NCBI RefSeq assembly: GCF_900157385.1
Contig: NZ_LT717700.1
Span: 1,284,112-1,348,111 of the forward strand
Length of the DNA: 64,000 bases
DNA from: Mycobacterium terramassiliense
GTDB taxonomy: Bacteria; Actinomycetota; Actinomycetes; Mycobacteriales; Mycobacteriaceae
Reading direction: 5' to 3'
In this document: one piece after another, positions 6,685 through 15,803 of the stretch
Layout: each line of letters opens with the position of its first letter
Position numbering within the stretch: position 1 is the first letter of the stretch
Program-made: the position numbers and the translations under genes
The notes under the pieces: model-generated
Databases searched by the model: none
Told to the model about the DNA's origin: nothing
The model's input: only the letters and a program-made list of their open reading frames with translations

Positions 6685-9600
6685 TTGCTGGTGGTCGGCG
6701 CCGTCTCGCTGGCATTGACGCTCGCGCAGTCGCCCGGGCAGATCTCCCCCGACACCAAGCTCGACCTCACCGCCAACCCGCTGCGCTTCCTGGCCCGCGC
6801 GACCAACCTCTGGAACAGCGAACTGCCCTTCGGCCAGTCGCAGAATCAGGCCTACGGCTACCTGTTTCCGCACGGCACGTTCTTTCTGGCCGGCCATCTG
6901 CTGGGGGTGCCGGGGTGGATGACCCAGCGGCTGTGGTGGGCGTTGCTGCTCACCGTCGGGTTCTGGGGGCTGCTGCGGGTGGCCGAAACGCTCGGGATCG
7001 GCAGCCCGGCGTCGCGGGTGTTGGGCGCGGCGGCGTTCGCGCTGGCGCCGCGGGTGCTGACCACGCTCGGGTCGATCTCGTCGGAGACCCTGCCGATGAT
7101 GCTGGCGCCGTGGGTGTTGCTGCCGACGATCCTGGCCCTGCGGGCATCGACCGAGAAATCGGTGCGGGCGCTGGCCGCGCAGGCCGGGCTGGCCGTCGCG
7201 CTGATGGGCGCGGTCAACGCGATCGCCACGCTCGCCGGGTGCCTGCCCGCGGTGATCTGGTGGGCGTGCCACCGGCCGAACCGGCGGTGGTGGCGCTACA
7301 CGGCGTGGTGGCTGCTGGCCGTGTGCCTGGCCATGCTCTGGTGGGTCGTGGCGCTGGTATGTCTGCGCCACGTCAGTCCGCCGTTCCTGGACTTCATCGA
7401 ATCCTCCGGCGTGACGACGCAGTGGTCGTCGCTGACCGAGATCCTGCGCGGCACCGACAGCTGGACCCCGTACGTGGCGCCCCCCGCCACCGCCGGCGCA
7501 CCGCTGGTCACCGGGTCGGCCGCCGTCCTGGGGACCTGCCTGGTCGCGGCGGCCGGGCTGGCCGGGCTGGCCAGTCCCGGGATGCCCGCGCGGGGCCGAC
7601 TGGTGACGATGCTGCTGGTCGGCGTGGTGTTGATGGCGGTCGGCTACAGCGGCGGGCTGGGCTCGCCGCTGGCCCACGAGGTCCAGACCTTCCTGGACGC
7701 CGCCGGCGCGCCGCTGCGCAACGTGCACAAGCTGGGGTCGGTGGTCCGGATTCCGCTGGTGCTGGGCCTTGCGCAGCTGCTGGGCCGGGTCGCGCTGCCC
7801 GGCAGCGCGCCGAGGTCGGTCTGGCTGCCGGCGTTCGCCCACCCGGAGCGCGACAAACGGGTGGCGGTGACGGTCGTGGTCCTCACGGCGCTGGCGGTCA
7901 GCACCTCGCTGGCGTGGACCGGGCGGCTCACCCCGCCGGGCGCGTTCCGCGCGATACCGCCCTACTGGCACGAGGCCGCCGACTGGCTGACCGAGCACAA
8001 CACGGGCTCCCCCACCGCCGGGCGCGTGCTGGTGGTTCCCGGCGCGCCGTTCGCCACCCAGGTCTGGGGCACCAGCCACGACGAGCCGCTGCAGGTGCTC
8101 GGCAGCGGCCCGTGGGGGGTGCGTGACTCCATCCCGTTGACGCCGCCCCAGACCATCCGGGCGCTGGATTCGGTGCAACGCCTGTTCGCCGCCGGGCAGC
8201 CGTCGGCCGGACTGGCCGATACCCTTGCCCGCCAAGGTATTTCGTACGTCGTGCTGCGCAACGACCTGGACCCGGAGACGTCGCGCTCGGCGCGACCGAT
8301 CCTGGTACACCGCGCCGTGGAGGGCTCGCCGCGACTGCAGAAGGTGGCGCAGTTCGGCGCGCCGGTGGGCCCGGGCACGCTGGCGGGCTTCGTCGCCGAC
8401 AGCGGGCTGCGCCCGCCCTACCCCGCGGTGGAGATCTACCGCGTCGACGTTGCCGGCGATCCGGGCGCGCCATACTTCGTCGACGCCGACCGGATGGCCC
8501 GGGTCGACGGGGGGCCGGAGGTGCTGCTGCGCCTCGACGAGCGGCGACGGCTGCTGGGCCGGGCTGCGTTGGGTCCGGTGCTGATGACGAGCGACGCGCG
8601 CCCCGCCGGGTTGGCGGCACCCCTGGTCACCGTGACCGACACCCCGGCGGACCGCGAGACCGACTACGGCCGCGTCGACCACCACTCGTCGGCGATCCGG
8701 GCGCCCGGCGACGCGCGGCACACCTTCAACCGCGTCCCCGACTACCCGGTGCCGGGCGCCGAGCCGGTGTCCGGCGCCTGGAACGGCGGCCGGGTCACGG
8801 TGTCGAGCTCGTCGTCGGATTCCACCGCGATGCCCGACGTCGCACCGGCGACCTCCCCGGCCGCCGCGATCGACGGGGACTCCGCAACCGCGTGGGTGTC
8901 CAACGCGCTGCAGTCCGCCGTCGGGCAGTGGCTGCAGGTGGACTTCGACCACCCGATCAGCAACGGCGCCATCACCATCACACCCAGCGCGACCGCCGTC
9001 GGCGCCCAGGTCCGCCGCATCCTGATCGAGACCGCCAACGGCAGCACCACCCTGCGTTTCGACGAGCCCGGCAAGCCGCTCGCGGCCGCGCTGCCGTACG
9101 GCGAAACCCCGTGGGTGCGGTTCACCGCCGCCGGCACCGACGACGGCTCCCCCGGTGTGCAGTTCGGCATCACCGACCTGTCGGTCACCCAATACGACGC
9201 GTCCGGATTCGCCCACCCCGTCAACCTGCGCCACACCGTGGGCGTGCCGGGACCGCCGCCGGGCTCGGCGGTCGCGGGCTGGGACCTGGGTTCGGAGCTG
9301 CTCGGCAGGCCCGGCTGCGCCCGGGCGCCCGACAGCGTGCGCTGCGCGGCCTCGATGGCGCTCGCGCCGGAGGAGCCCGTGAACTTCAGCCGCACCCTGA
9401 CCGTGGCGGCTCCGGTGTCGGTGACGCCGATGGTGTGGGTGCGGCCACGGCAGGGACCCAAGCTGACCGACCTGGTTGCCGAGCCCAATACGACTCGCGC
9501 ACAAGGTGATTCCGACGTAGTCGACATCCTCGGCTCGGCGTACGCGGCCACCGACGGCGACCCGGCCACCGCGTGGACCGCGCCGCAGCGGGTGGTGCAG

Positions 9601-10866
9601 CACAAGTCGCCGCCGACGCTGACCGTCACCCTGCCGCGGCCCACCGAGGTCGCCGGGCTGCGCGTGGCACCCAGCCGGTGGGCGTTGCCGGCCCACCCGA
9701 CGCTGCTGGCCGTCAACCTGGGCGACGGCCCGCAGGTCCGGGAGCTGAAGGCGGGCGAGCCGCAGACCCTGTCGCTCGCGCCGCGGGTGACCGACACCGT
9801 CAGCATCAGCCTGCTCGGCTGGGAAGACATCATCGACCGCAACGCCCTGGGCTTCGATCAGCTCAAGCCGCCGGGGCTGGCCGAGGTGGCGGTTCTGGGC
9901 GCCGACGGCCAGCCGATCGCGCCCGCCGACGCCGCCCGCAACCGCTCGCGCGAGATCACCGTCGGCTGCGACCGGGGCCCGGTGATCGCGGTCGCGGGCC
10001 GCTTCGTGCACACCTCGATCCGCACCACTGTGGGCGCGCTGCTGGACGGTGAACCGATCGCGGCGCTGCCCTGCGAACCGGACCCGATCGCGCTGCCGGC
10101 GGGCCAGCAGGAGCTGCTGATCAGCCCGGGCGCCCAGTTCGTCGTGGACGGGGCACGGCTGTCGACCCCGGCCGCCGACGACCTGAGAACCGCCGCGCAG
10201 GCCCGCGCCCAGACCGGGGCGTGGGGGCCGGCCCGCCGCGAGGTGCGGGCCCCGGCGTCGCCGAGCGCCCGGGTGCTGGTGATCCCCGAAAGCATCAACC
10301 CCGGCTGGGTGGCGCGCACCGGCAACGGCGCCCGGTTGACGCCCGTCGCCGTCAACGGATGGCAGCAGGGCTGGGTGGTGCCCGCCGGGGACCCCGGCAC
10401 CATCACGCTGACCTTCGCGTCCAACTCGCTGTACCGGGCCGGCCTGGCGATCGGGCTGGCGTTGCTGCCGCTGTTGGCCGCGCTCGCGTTGTGGCGCACC
10501 CGGCGGGGCCGCGCCGACGGGGAGCCGGCACGGCCCTGGGCGTCGGGGCGCTGGGCGGCGGTCGCCGTGCTGGCGGCCGGCGCGGCGGTCGCCGGCGCGG
10601 TAGGGGCGATCGCGGTCGGCGCCGCCCTGGGCCTGCGATACGCGCTGCGCCGCCGGCAGGGCTGGCGCGACGACGTGACCGTCGCGCTCAGCGCCGGCGG
10701 GCTGATCGTGGCCGGGGCGGCGCTGTCGCGGCATCCCTGGCGCTCGGTCGACGGTTACGCCGGGCATTCGGCGAGCGTGCAACTGCTGGCACTGATTTCG
10801 CTTGCCGTGCTTGCCGCTTCGGTCGTGACCGTGCCGGGCCGCCGGACGCATCCGCGCGACGAATGA
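6685..10866 (+). CDS. aftD: Alpha-(1->3)-arabinofuranosyltransferase AftD
   Basis: Very large GT-C glycosyltransferase, about 1,393 residues from TTG 6685. It should use decaprenylphosphoryl-arabinofuranose to branch arabinan of arabinogalactan and lipoarabinomannan. About eleven membrane helices occupy residues 1-430, with the loop SPDTKLDLTANPLRF; a long extracytoplasmic region containing carbohydrate-binding-like beta domains follows; further helices lie near the C-terminus (about 1250-1390). The start is uncertain. Homology with Rv0236c extends upstream through PLSRRW, to about 6661, but no in-frame ATG, GTG or TTG exists between the stop at about 6199 and 6685. The repeat array has taken over the usual start region. 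Confidence 0.93.
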   Translation: MLVVGAVSLALTLAQSPGQISPDTKLDLTANPLRFLARATNLWNSELPFGQSQNQAYGYLFPHGTFFLAGHLLGVPGWMTQRLWWALLLTVGFWGLLRVAETLGIGSPASRVLGAAAFALAPRVLTTLGSISSETLPMMLAPWVLLPTILALRASTEKSVRALAAQAGLAVALMGAVNAIATLAGCLPAVIWWACHRPNRRWWRYTAWWLLAVCLAMLWWVVALVCLRHVSPPFLDFIESSGVTTQWSSLTEILRGTDSWTPYVAPPATAGAPLVTGSAAVLGTCLVAAAGLAGLASPGMPARGRLVTMLLVGVVLMAVGYSGGLGSPLAHEVQTFLDAAGAPLRNVHKLGSVVRIPLVLGLAQLLGRVALPGSAPRSVWLPAFAHPERDKRVAVTVVVLTALAVSTSLAWTGRLTPPGAFRAIPPYWHEAADWLTEHNTGSPTAGRVLVVPGAPFATQVWGTSHDEPLQVLGSGPWGVRDSIPLTPPQTIRALDSVQRLFAAGQPSAGLADTLARQGISYVVLRNDLDPETSRSARPILVHRAVEGSPRLQKVAQFGAPVGPGTLAGFVADSGLRPPYPAVEIYRVDVAGDPGAPYFVDADRMARVDGGPEVLLRLDERRRLLGRAALGPVLMTSDARPAGLAAPLVTVTDTPADRETDYGRVDHHSSAIRAPGDARHTFNRVPDYPVPGAEPVSGAWNGGRVTVSSSSSDSTAMPDVAPATSPAAAIDGDSATAWVSNALQSAVGQWLQVDFDHPISNGAITITPSATAVGAQVRRILIETANGSTTLRFDEPGKPLAAALPYGETPWVRFTAAGTDDGSPGVQFGITDLSVTQYDASGFAHPVNLRHTVGVPGPPPGSAVAGWDLGSELLGRPGCARAPDSVRCAASMALAPEEPVNFSRTLTVAAPVSVTPMVWVRPRQGPKLTDLVAEPNTTRAQGDSDVVDILGSAYAATDGDPATAWTAPQRVVQHKSPPTLTVTLPRPTEVAGLRVAPSRWALPAHPTLLAVNLGDGPQVRELKAGEPQTLSLAPRVTDTVSISLLGWEDIIDRNALGFDQLKPPGLAEVAVLGADGQPIAPADAARNRSREITVGCDRGPVIAVAGRFVHTSIRTTVGALLDGEPIAALPCEPDPIALPAGQQELLISPGAQFVVDGARLSTPAADDLRTAAQARAQTGAWGPARREVRAPASPSARVLVIPESINPGWVARTGNGARLTPVAVNGWQQGWVVPAGDPGTITLTFASNSLYRAGLAIGLALLPLLAALALWRTRRGRADGEPARPWASGRWAAVAVLAAGAAVAGAVGAIAVGAALGLRYALRRRQGWRDDVTVALSAGGLIVAGAALSRHPWRSVDGYAGHSASVQLLALISLAVLAASVVTVPGRRTHPRDE

Positions 10867-10952
10867 CGCCTCAGGTGTTGGCTACCGGTTTTTCTGCTGC
10901 TTGACTGGATATACGGTTCGGTGTGATCGCCGCCGCCCGAGGAGTGACGACC

Positions 10953-12401
10953 ATGGGATGGTTTTCGGCACCCGAATATTGGCTGGGCAGGCTCGTGTTG
11001 GAGCGCGGCGTCGCAGCCGTCTACCTGATCGCGTTCCTCGCGGCCGCGCTCCAGTTCCGGGCGCTCATCGGGGAGCACGGAATGCTGCCGATACCAAGGT
11101 TTTTGGCCAGGCAGTCGTTCTGGCGGGCGCCGAGCCTTTTTCAGCTCCGCTATTCCGATCGGCTGTTCGCGGGCGTGTCCTGGCTGGGTGCGGCGCTGGC
11201 GGCGGCCATCGTGGCCGGTGCGGCCGACTTGGCACCGCTGTGGGCGGCGATGCTGGGGTGGCTGGCGCTGTGGGTCCTTTACCTTTCGATCGTCAACGTC
11301 GGCCAGACCTGGTACGGCTTCGGGTGGGAGTCGTTGCTGCTGGAGGCCGGATTCTTGATGGTCTTCCTCGGCAACGACCGGGTCGCGCCGCCGGTGCTGA
11401 CGCTGTGGCTGGCGCGGTTGCTGCTGTTTCGGGTCGAGTTCGGCGCCGGGCTGATCAAGCTGCGCGGCGACCCGTGCTGGCGCGACCTGACGTGCCTGTA
11501 CTACCACCACGAGACCCAGCCGATGCCGGGGCCGTTGAGCTGGTTCTTCCATCGCCTGCCCCGGCCGCTACACCGAGTCGAGGTGGCGGGCAACCACTTC
11601 GCGCAGCTGATCGTGCCGTTCGGGTTGTTCGCGCCGCAGCCGATCGCCAGCGTGGCCGCGGCGATCGTCGTGATCACCCAGCTGTGGCTGGTGGCATCCG
11701 GCAACTTCGCCTGGCTCAACTGGGTGACGATCTTTTTGGCGTTCAGCGCGATTGACGATTCATCGCTGGCGAGGCTGTTCGGGACGCCCGGGCACCCCAA
11801 CTGGTCCGCGCCGCCGGTGTGGTTCGCCGGCCCGGTGATCGCGTTCACCGGCGCCGTGCTGCTCTTGACGTACTGGCCGGTGCGCAACATGCTCTCCTCG
11901 CGTCAGCGAATGAACATGTCCTTCAACCCCTTTCACCTGGTGAACACGTACGGCGCGTTTGGCAGCATCGGCCGGGTCCGGCGCGAGGTGGTGATCGAGG
12001 GCACCGACGAGGAGCGGCTGACCAAGCACACCGTGTGGCGGGAATACGGGTTCAAGGGCAAGCCCGGTGCCGTGGGTCGGCTGCCCCGGCAGTGGGCGCC
12101 GTATCACCTGCGCCTGGACTGGCTGATGTGGTTCGCCGCCATCTCGCCGGGCTACGCCCAGCCGTGGCTGGTTCCGCTGCTGCAGCGGCTGCTGCGCAAC
12201 GACCGGCCGACGCTGCGCCTATTGCGGCACAACCCCTTCCCGGAAACCCCGCCGCGGTATGTGCGCGCGCAGCTGTACGAATACCGGTTCACGACGTGGC
12301 GGGAACTGCGGGATGACCACGCCTGGTGGCATCGCGCGTTGATTGGTCAGTACGTCCGGCCCATGGCCCTGCCGACGGCGGCGTCGCAGCACCACCGCTG
12401 A
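10953..12401 (+). CDS. Lipase maturation factor-like membrane protein (Rv0235c)
   Basis: 482 residues, the same length as Rv0235c. Starts MGWFSAPEYWLGR at an ATG with GAGGAG 8 bases upstream; an in-frame ATG-like start 30 bases earlier adds ten residues without a better site. Several hydrophobic helices in the first 300 residues surround the motif WYGFGWESLLLEAGFL, which is typical of the lipase maturation factor family, and the C-terminal part is polar. Bacterial members have no established role. It follows aftD by 86 bp and may be co-transcribed. Confidence 0.88.
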   Translation: MGWFSAPEYWLGRLVLERGVAAVYLIAFLAAALQFRALIGEHGMLPIPRFLARQSFWRAPSLFQLRYSDRLFAGVSWLGAALAAAIVAGAADLAPLWAAMLGWLALWVLYLSIVNVGQTWYGFGWESLLLEAGFLMVFLGNDRVAPPVLTLWLARLLLFRVEFGAGLIKLRGDPCWRDLTCLYYHHETQPMPGPLSWFFHRLPRPLHRVEVAGNHFAQLIVPFGLFAPQPIASVAAAIVVITQLWLVASGNFAWLNWVTIFLAFSAIDDSSLARLFGTPGHPNWSAPPVWFAGPVIAFTGAVLLLTYWPVRNMLSSRQRMNMSFNPFHLVNTYGAFGSIGRVRREVVIEGTDEERLTKHTVWREYGFKGKPGAVGRLPRQWAPYHLRLDWLMWFAAISPGYAQPWLVPLLQRLLRNDRPTLRLLRHNPFPETPPRYVRAQLYEYRFTTWRELRDDHAWWHRALIGQYVRPMALPTAASQHHR

Positions 12402-12703
12402 GCGATCGGTACCACCACTCGTTGCGCTATTCGTGTGGTGGACTTCATCTTTCGCGCCGTGGCCGCAGGCCTCGCGGTGCTGAAAACTCAGAGCAAAAGC
12501 CTTAGCTAGCTGAGCTATTCACCCGCATCGGATACCGGCAGCGCGCCACGCACGGGAGAGCCGCAGCATGGTTCTCGCGGTTTCGTGGTCGGGGGCGGGC
12601 GGGAATCGAGTAGCGGCTGCTCGCGCCATCGCGCTGACGGTCGCTATGCTCGCCAGCATCAGCAACTAACACCGCCACCGGCGGAGGAGTTGGGCCAGGA
12701 GAC
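12402..12703. other. 302-bp non-coding stretch with a CCACCAC/GTGGTGG inverted repeat
   Basis: No plausible gene. A 7-bp inverted repeat (12412-12418 with 12435-12441, 16-base loop) just after the Rv0235c stop could end transcription, but it lacks a U-tract. Closer to the next gene, TATGCT at about 12643-12648 resembles a mycobacterial -10 box, and an AGGAG lies before the ATG at 12704. Base composition falls here compared with upstream genes, marking the edge of an accessory segment. Confidence 0.4.
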
Positions 12704-14054
12704 ATGGCTGAGTACTTGTTGTTCTTCGGCGAAAATGGCTCGGGAGAGCGAACGATTTGGGTGTCCGACGGCACCACGGGCGGCACCAATGCAATCAACG
12801 ACTCCGTGTTGGTTAACGGCACCGCTGGCAGCGGCGATGCACTCGGCGCGCCGGGGCCACTTCTTTTTTATGGCTACGACAAGATCTACACGCAGGCCGG
12901 GCAGCAGCCCAACAATAATGAGCAGTTGCTGGTCTGGGACACCCACGGTGAGAGCGACCCCGGGGACTGGACCTCCGGGGTCATAAATCCGTACGGCGGC
13001 ACTAGTTTCCTGCCACAAGGGTTCGCGGCCTACGACGGGCTGGTCTATTTCAACGGACAAAGCCAGGCGATCACTAATGAGCTTTATTCGACCGACGGTG
13101 GTTCGGTGACGCAGATCACCCGGTCGGCCCTCAACCCGTCCTCACTGGCCGTCGCCTTCGGCCGACTGTTCTTCTCCGGCAATAACGGCTCCGACAACGT
13201 GCTCTACGCCTATGACCGGAGCGGCGAGCTCAACCAGGTGCCCGACCCGAACAACCCGAACAATCCGCTGGTGTACAACCCGGCATACCTGACGACCTGG
13301 CCCATCGGCACATACGTCGAGCTGATCCGCCCGATCGGCGAACTTGTCCAGCTGTTCATGAGCGGGCAGGATTCACCGGACGCGACAACGACATGGCTCT
13401 ACCGCTATGACGGCACGAACCTGCACAAGATCGCCCCCGCATCGGCCCCGGCCGCTACTGGGCTGCGGCCGTACGATCTCTGCGGCCTCAATTGGCTGAC
13501 AGGGCGGAGGCTGGGCGGCATGCCCGGCATAGAAACACTCTCGCACTTCGCTGTGTGCTTCTCTGGACTTCATCACAGCGGCGGGCGCGGTCTGTGGATA
13601 TCGGGGGGCACCAGCGAGACGACCACGCAGATCGACTTCGGACTCCCAATCCGGCATCGGCGACTTGTACCCGTTCAATCTCACCGCTTTCAACGGCATG
13701 CTCTATTTCACGGGCCAAGACAAGAACACAAACCACAATTCCCCCACATATGGATCCGCCGGGTTCGGCCTTCACGTCTACGACCCGCTGAGTGGCGACA
13801 TTCGCGAGGTCATCAACAGCGGTACGGCCGACCTCACCTTCAACCCCAATTTCGGGGGCCTTAACCAGACCACGATGACGCTGTTCAACAACGATCTCTA
13901 TTTCAGCGCCGAGAAGGGGACCGGCGCGGAGAGCGTCCCTAGTCTGTTTCGGGCCAACCTCGATTCCCAGGGGAATGCGAGTCCTTCGCCGGTGTACGTC
14001 TCACCAGGCTACGCGCTTGACCCGTACTCGCTGACGACGACAGACGATTTGTGA
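12704..14054 (+). pseudogene. Frameshifted beta-propeller-like repeat protein
   Basis: Two frames together encode one protein of about 450 residues. The first reads from ATG 12704 (AGGAG upstream) through repeats such as ELYSTDGG and GRLFFSGNNGSD to GLWISGGTSETTTQI; at about 13640-13655 homology jumps one base to a frame that continues SGIGDLYPFNLTAFNGMLYF and ends at 14054. Left unshifted, the first frame runs on with unrelated residues to 13864. About six repeats of roughly 50 residues follow the pattern FNGxLYFSG...LWxxDG, resembling bacterial ELWxxDGT propeller repeats. No signal peptide is visible. GC content is lower than its neighbours, suggesting acquisition. It may be a true pseudogene or a one-base sequencing error. 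Confidence 0.7.
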
Positions 14055-14077
14055 GCCGCCACACGTGATCCAGGAAA

Positions 14078-15724
14078 CTACAACGTCTCGTCCAGCTCAC
14101 CGAGCCGGTCGGTGAGCCGCAGGTTCTCGGAATAGTCGACCGGGCAGCAGATCAGCGACACCCCGTCGTCGTCGAGGGCGGCCCGCAGGGTCGGCAGCAG
14201 CTCGTCGGCGCTGTTGATCCGATATCCCTTGGCGCCGAAGCTTTCCGCGTACTTCACGATGTCGGGGTTGCCGAACTTGACGTAGTAGTGCTCGCCGAGT
14301 TCGAGGTCCATCTTCCACTCGATGAGGCCGTAACCGCCGTCCTCCCAGATCAGCACCACCAGCGGAATTCGCTCCCGGACGGCGGTCTCGATTTCCTGGG
14401 AGTTCATCAGGAAAGCGCCGTCGCCGGCGACGGCAAGCACCTTGGCCTCGGGGCGTGCCAGCTTCACACCGAGGGCCCCGGGAAGCGCAAAGCTCATGGT
14501 GGACAAGCCGTTTGAGATCAGGCAGGTGTTGCGCTCGTAGGTCGGATAAAGCCGCGCCATCCACATCTTGGTGGCGCCGGTGTCGACCAGGACCACGTCG
14601 CTGCGGCCCAGCGCCGCGCGGGTGTCGGCGACCACCCGCGCCGGCGCCAGCGGATAGCGCGAATCCTGCTGCCCGCGAGCGAATTCGTCGGCGAGCAGGC
14701 CCGAGCCGGGCACATCCGCGGCGTGGGTGAAGCTGTGGCCGGCCAGCGCGTCCGTCAGCGCGTTGAGCGAATCGCTGATGTCGCCGATGATCCCGACGTC
14801 GACCGAGTAGTGCGCATCGACCTCGGCCGGGAAGCGATGCACATGGATGATCCTCTTGTCGGCCTGCGGATTGATCCGAACGGGGTCGAACTCCTGCAGC
14901 TCGTAGCCGACGGCGATGACGGCGTCGGCGTTGTCGAACCCGAAGTTGACGTAGTCGTGCCGCATGAACCCCAGCGTGCCGATGCTGTTGGGGTGGTCGT
15001 CGGGCATCACGCCCTTGCCGTGGAAGGTGTTGGCCACGTGGATGCCGAACTCCTCGGAGAAGCGGACCAGCGCCGTGGTCGCGTCGGCGCGCGCGGCGCC
15101 GTGCCCGGCCAGCACCACCGGCCGCTTCGCCCGGCGCAGGATCTCGGCGGCCCGTTCGACCTGCCGGGGCGCCGGCGCGTCGGGGCGAACGACGTTGCGG
15201 GGCAACGGGGTCAGGTCGTAGTCGGTTTCGTCGGCGTCGATGTGCTCGGGCACCGCCAGGTAGACCGCGGCCGGGCGTTCGGTCTCGGCGACCTTGAACG
15301 CCTTGCGGACCATCTCGGGTATGGCGCGCGGGGTCGGGATGCCCGCGGCCCACCGCGTGATCGGGGCGAACATCGACACCAGGTCGACGTACTGGTGCGA
15401 CTCCTTGTACTCGCGGTCCTGGCCCACCTGGGCGGAGATCGCCACCATCGGGGTGCTGTTGGTGGTGGCGTCGGCGACGCCGAGTTGCATGTTGATGGCG
15501 CCCGGGCCCAGGGTCGCCGACACCACCGCCGCCCGGCCGGTGACGCGGCCGTACATCTCCGCCATGAACGACGCCGCCTGTTCGTGCCGGGTGAGCACGT
15601 AGCGGATGCTCGAGGAGGCCAGCGCCTGCACGAACCGGATGTTCTCCTCGCCCGGCACCCCGAAGACGACGGAGACGCCCTCGTTCTCCAGGCACTTCAC
15701 CATCAGCTGAGCGGCTTTACTCAT
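14078..15724 (-). CDS. Acetolactate synthase-like thiamine-diphosphate enzyme
   Basis: 548 residues from ATG 15724, preceded by AGGGAGG; the frame stays open for 55 more codons upstream but these overlap the gabD1 promoter and lack homology. Full ThDP-enzyme architecture: catalytic Glu48 in TRHEQAASFMAEMYG, a central FAD/Rossmann-like domain, and the C-terminal cofactor motif GDGAFLMNSQE followed by WEDGGYG. Overall it resembles catabolic AlsS-type enzymes that condense two pyruvates more than the biosynthetic IlvB; no regulatory subunit gene is adjacent. It diverges from gabD1. I do not recall it at this position in H37Rv. Confidence 0.8.
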   Translation of the reverse strand: MSKAAQLMVKCLENEGVSVVFGVPGEENIRFVQALASSSIRYVLTRHEQAASFMAEMYGRVTGRAAVVSATLGPGAINMQLGVADATTNSTPMVAISAQVGQDREYKESHQYVDLVSMFAPITRWAAGIPTPRAIPEMVRKAFKVAETERPAAVYLAVPEHIDADETDYDLTPLPRNVVRPDAPAPRQVERAAEILRRAKRPVVLAGHGAARADATTALVRFSEEFGIHVANTFHGKGVMPDDHPNSIGTLGFMRHDYVNFGFDNADAVIAVGYELQEFDPVRINPQADKRIIHVHRFPAEVDAHYSVDVGIIGDISDSLNALTDALAGHSFTHAADVPGSGLLADEFARGQQDSRYPLAPARVVADTRAALGRSDVVLVDTGATKMWMARLYPTYERNTCLISNGLSTMSFALPGALGVKLARPEAKVLAVAGDGAFLMNSQEIETAVRERIPLVVLIWEDGGYGLIEWKMDLELGEHYYVKFGNPDIVKYAESFGAKGYRINSADELLPTLRAALDDDGVSLICCPVDYSENLRLTDRLGELDETL

Positions 15725-15803
15725 CCGGCACCTCCCTCGGGGGAACGATAGTGGCAGGCTGGGTGTTGGACCTGTTACCAACCTCGAAGCGAAGGATCTC
15801 AGC

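Noticed and set aside
6252..6806. Antisense frame of 18-residue repeats from the 54-bp array
   Set aside because: Open only because the array length is a multiple of three and lacks stops; no start signal or family.
6553..10851. A 1,432-residue open frame antisense to aftD
   Set aside because: It is low-complexity (Arg/Gly/Pro/Gln-rich), mirrors the third-position GC bias of aftD and has no ribosome-binding site or domain.
12412..12441. Strong intrinsic terminator after Rv0235c
   Set aside because: Stem of only seven pairs, 16-base loop and no T-tract; kept only as a weak note in the intergenic entry.
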